In this document: positions 5,730 to 6,444 of the stretch, piece after piece
Layout: the number at the start of each line of letters is the position of its first letter
How positions within the stretch are numbered: position 1 is the first letter of the stretch
NCBI GenBank assembly: GCA_025056835.1
Contig: JANWVS010000130.1
Span: 1-6,444 of the forward strand
Source of the DNA: Gemmataceae bacterium
GTDB taxonomy: Bacteria > Planctomycetota > Planctomycetia > Gemmatales > Gemmataceae
Reading direction: 5' to 3'
DNA length: 6,444 nucleotides
Notes under the pieces: generated by a model
Seen by the model: the letters and a program-made list of their open reading frames with translations, nothing else
Told to the model about the DNA's origin: nothing
The model's database searches: none
Made by a program: the position numbers and the translations under genes

Positions 5730-6444
5730 GGCGTCAACGGTTCAAATCGTCTCGTCACCGGATCGAAATACTCCAACACCCGCGCCGCCGATCGTTCCCC
5801 CAGGGCGGTCGGCCAACTAGCCAGTGGCACGATCCACGGCCCGTCGAGAACAGCCGCGCCGGACTCCGGCGGCCGAATGTGGTAGCGGCGCATCACCAGG
5901 ATCGCTCGGGGCGGCCTCGGCCCGTTCAGCCGCGCCAGTCGGAAGCGCAGATAGCCGAGGATCGCCTCGGCGTGTTCGCTGACATACTGCCTGATCTGTT
6001 CTCGCCAACGCTGGGCAAGTTGCTCCGGCCTTTCTCCCTCCCCAGGCACCAGGTACGCCGTGACGTTGCTCTCGTAGCGGCGGAGCCGATAACGCCCCCA
6101 GCGGAAGTAGCGCGCCGCATCCGGAGGTTCGTTGTCGGACAGCAAGACCTTGCCGGAGACGGCATAGGTACCGGGTTGCGGCCCTTCGGCGACGGGCGTT
6201 TGACCTGCCTCGGCAAGCACCACGGCGGGAAAGACGCATTCCTGGCCGATGTTCGGCGCGAACAGCGACCAATCCTGCAACTGCAACGTCGCCTCCGCAT
6301 AACGCCGGCCGAAGGTGGTGACGCCATCGACCAACGCGGCCAGGTTGCCGGTCGACGTCGTCCAGCCAGGTGCGATTTGCTCGACGGCGCGCTGAACCGC
6401 AGGAGGATAGCGGTGGCGTTCGGCAGCCAGCGGCCGGCTGAGAT
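5726..6444 (-). CDS. Companion protein of the HTTM gene, N-terminus cut by the window end
   Basis: The frame is open from the window end to the stop at 5726, giving the C-terminal 238 residues; the start lies beyond 6444. A TTG at 6334 is in frame but is no credible start, because coding-like sequence (RYPPAVQRAVEQIAPGW) continues upstream. The visible part is soluble: LQLQDWSLFAPNIGQ (53-67) contains the W-S-L-F-A-P motif seen in proteins encoded near HTTM genes and in DUF5819-like families. Then come strands with VSGKVLLSDNEPP, an aromatic/basic stretch YFRWGRYRLRRYESN, a helix REQIRQYVSEHAEAILGYLRFRL, and a strand RAILVMRRYHIRPP near the C-terminus. A membrane anchor upstream of the visible part is plausible but unseen. 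Its TGA overlaps the HTTM ATG by four bases, so the two proteins are probably made in a fixed ratio and work together. The function is unknown. Confidence 0.8.
   Translation of the reverse strand, partial: LSRPLAAERHRYPPAVQRAVEQIAPGWTTSTGNLAALVDGVTTFGRRYAEATLQLQDWSLFAPNIGQECVFPAVVLAEAGQTPVAEGPQPGTYAVSGKVLLSDNEPPDAARYFRWGRYRLRRYESNVTAYLVPGEGERPEQLAQRWREQIRQYVSEHAEAILGYLRFRLARLNGPRPPRAILVMRRYHIRPPESGAAVLDGPWIVPLASWPTALGERSAARVLEYFDPVTRRFEPLTP

Overview
The window is GC-rich, compact bacterial chromosomal DNA and most probably comes from a planctomycete (Pirellulales/Gemmatales type). The reasons are: a tetrahydromethanopterin-linked C1 dehydrogenase in a bacterial setting; a Tat-exported DUF3500 protein whose Tat signal follows a short CxxC leader; an HTTM membrane protein paired with a 'WSLFAP' companion gene; and a TolB-like propeller protein beside orphan membrane proteins with no operonic logic. 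The lineage call is inferred from protein flavour, not from a marker gene. I see no tRNA, rRNA, CRISPR, IS element, phage gene or origin.

Layout. (1) 5-376, plus strand: a short CbiX/SirB-type sirohydrochlorin chelatase. It converges on (2) 428-1297, minus: an NAD(P)-dependent methylene-H4MPT dehydrogenase (MtdA/MtdB/MtdC family). (3) 1347-2375, minus: a six-repeat PD40/TolB-like beta-propeller protein, 49 bp upstream of the dehydrogenase and possibly co-transcribed with it. (4) 2376-2477: a short AT-richer divergent promoter region. (5) 2478-3122, plus: a single-pass membrane protein of unknown function. (6) 3147-3201: a strong stem-loop flanked by A and T runs, which reads as a bidirectional terminator between convergent genes. 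(7) 3224-4279, minus: a Tat-signal DUF3500 protein. (8) 4365-5729, minus: an HTTM (vitamin K-dependent gamma-carboxylase-like) polytopic membrane protein. (9) 5726-6444, minus: the C-terminal 238 residues of a companion protein whose start lies beyond the window; its stop codon overlaps the HTTM start (ATGA).

How the genes relate. Genes 9 and 8 are almost certainly translationally coupled and probably act together at the membrane. Gene 7 follows in the same direction but has its own strong Shine-Dalgarno and a plausible promoter starting over the HTTM stop codon. The dehydrogenase belongs to the H4MPT formaldehyde oxidation/detoxification route, but none of its pathway partners (fae, mch, fhc genes) are in view. 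The chelatase belongs to siroheme/cobamide synthesis and has no evident link to its neighbour. No complete new system is evident. The best candidate for a second look is the HTTM plus companion pair, which may be a two-gene version of the layout seen within one chain in gamma-glutamyl carboxylases.
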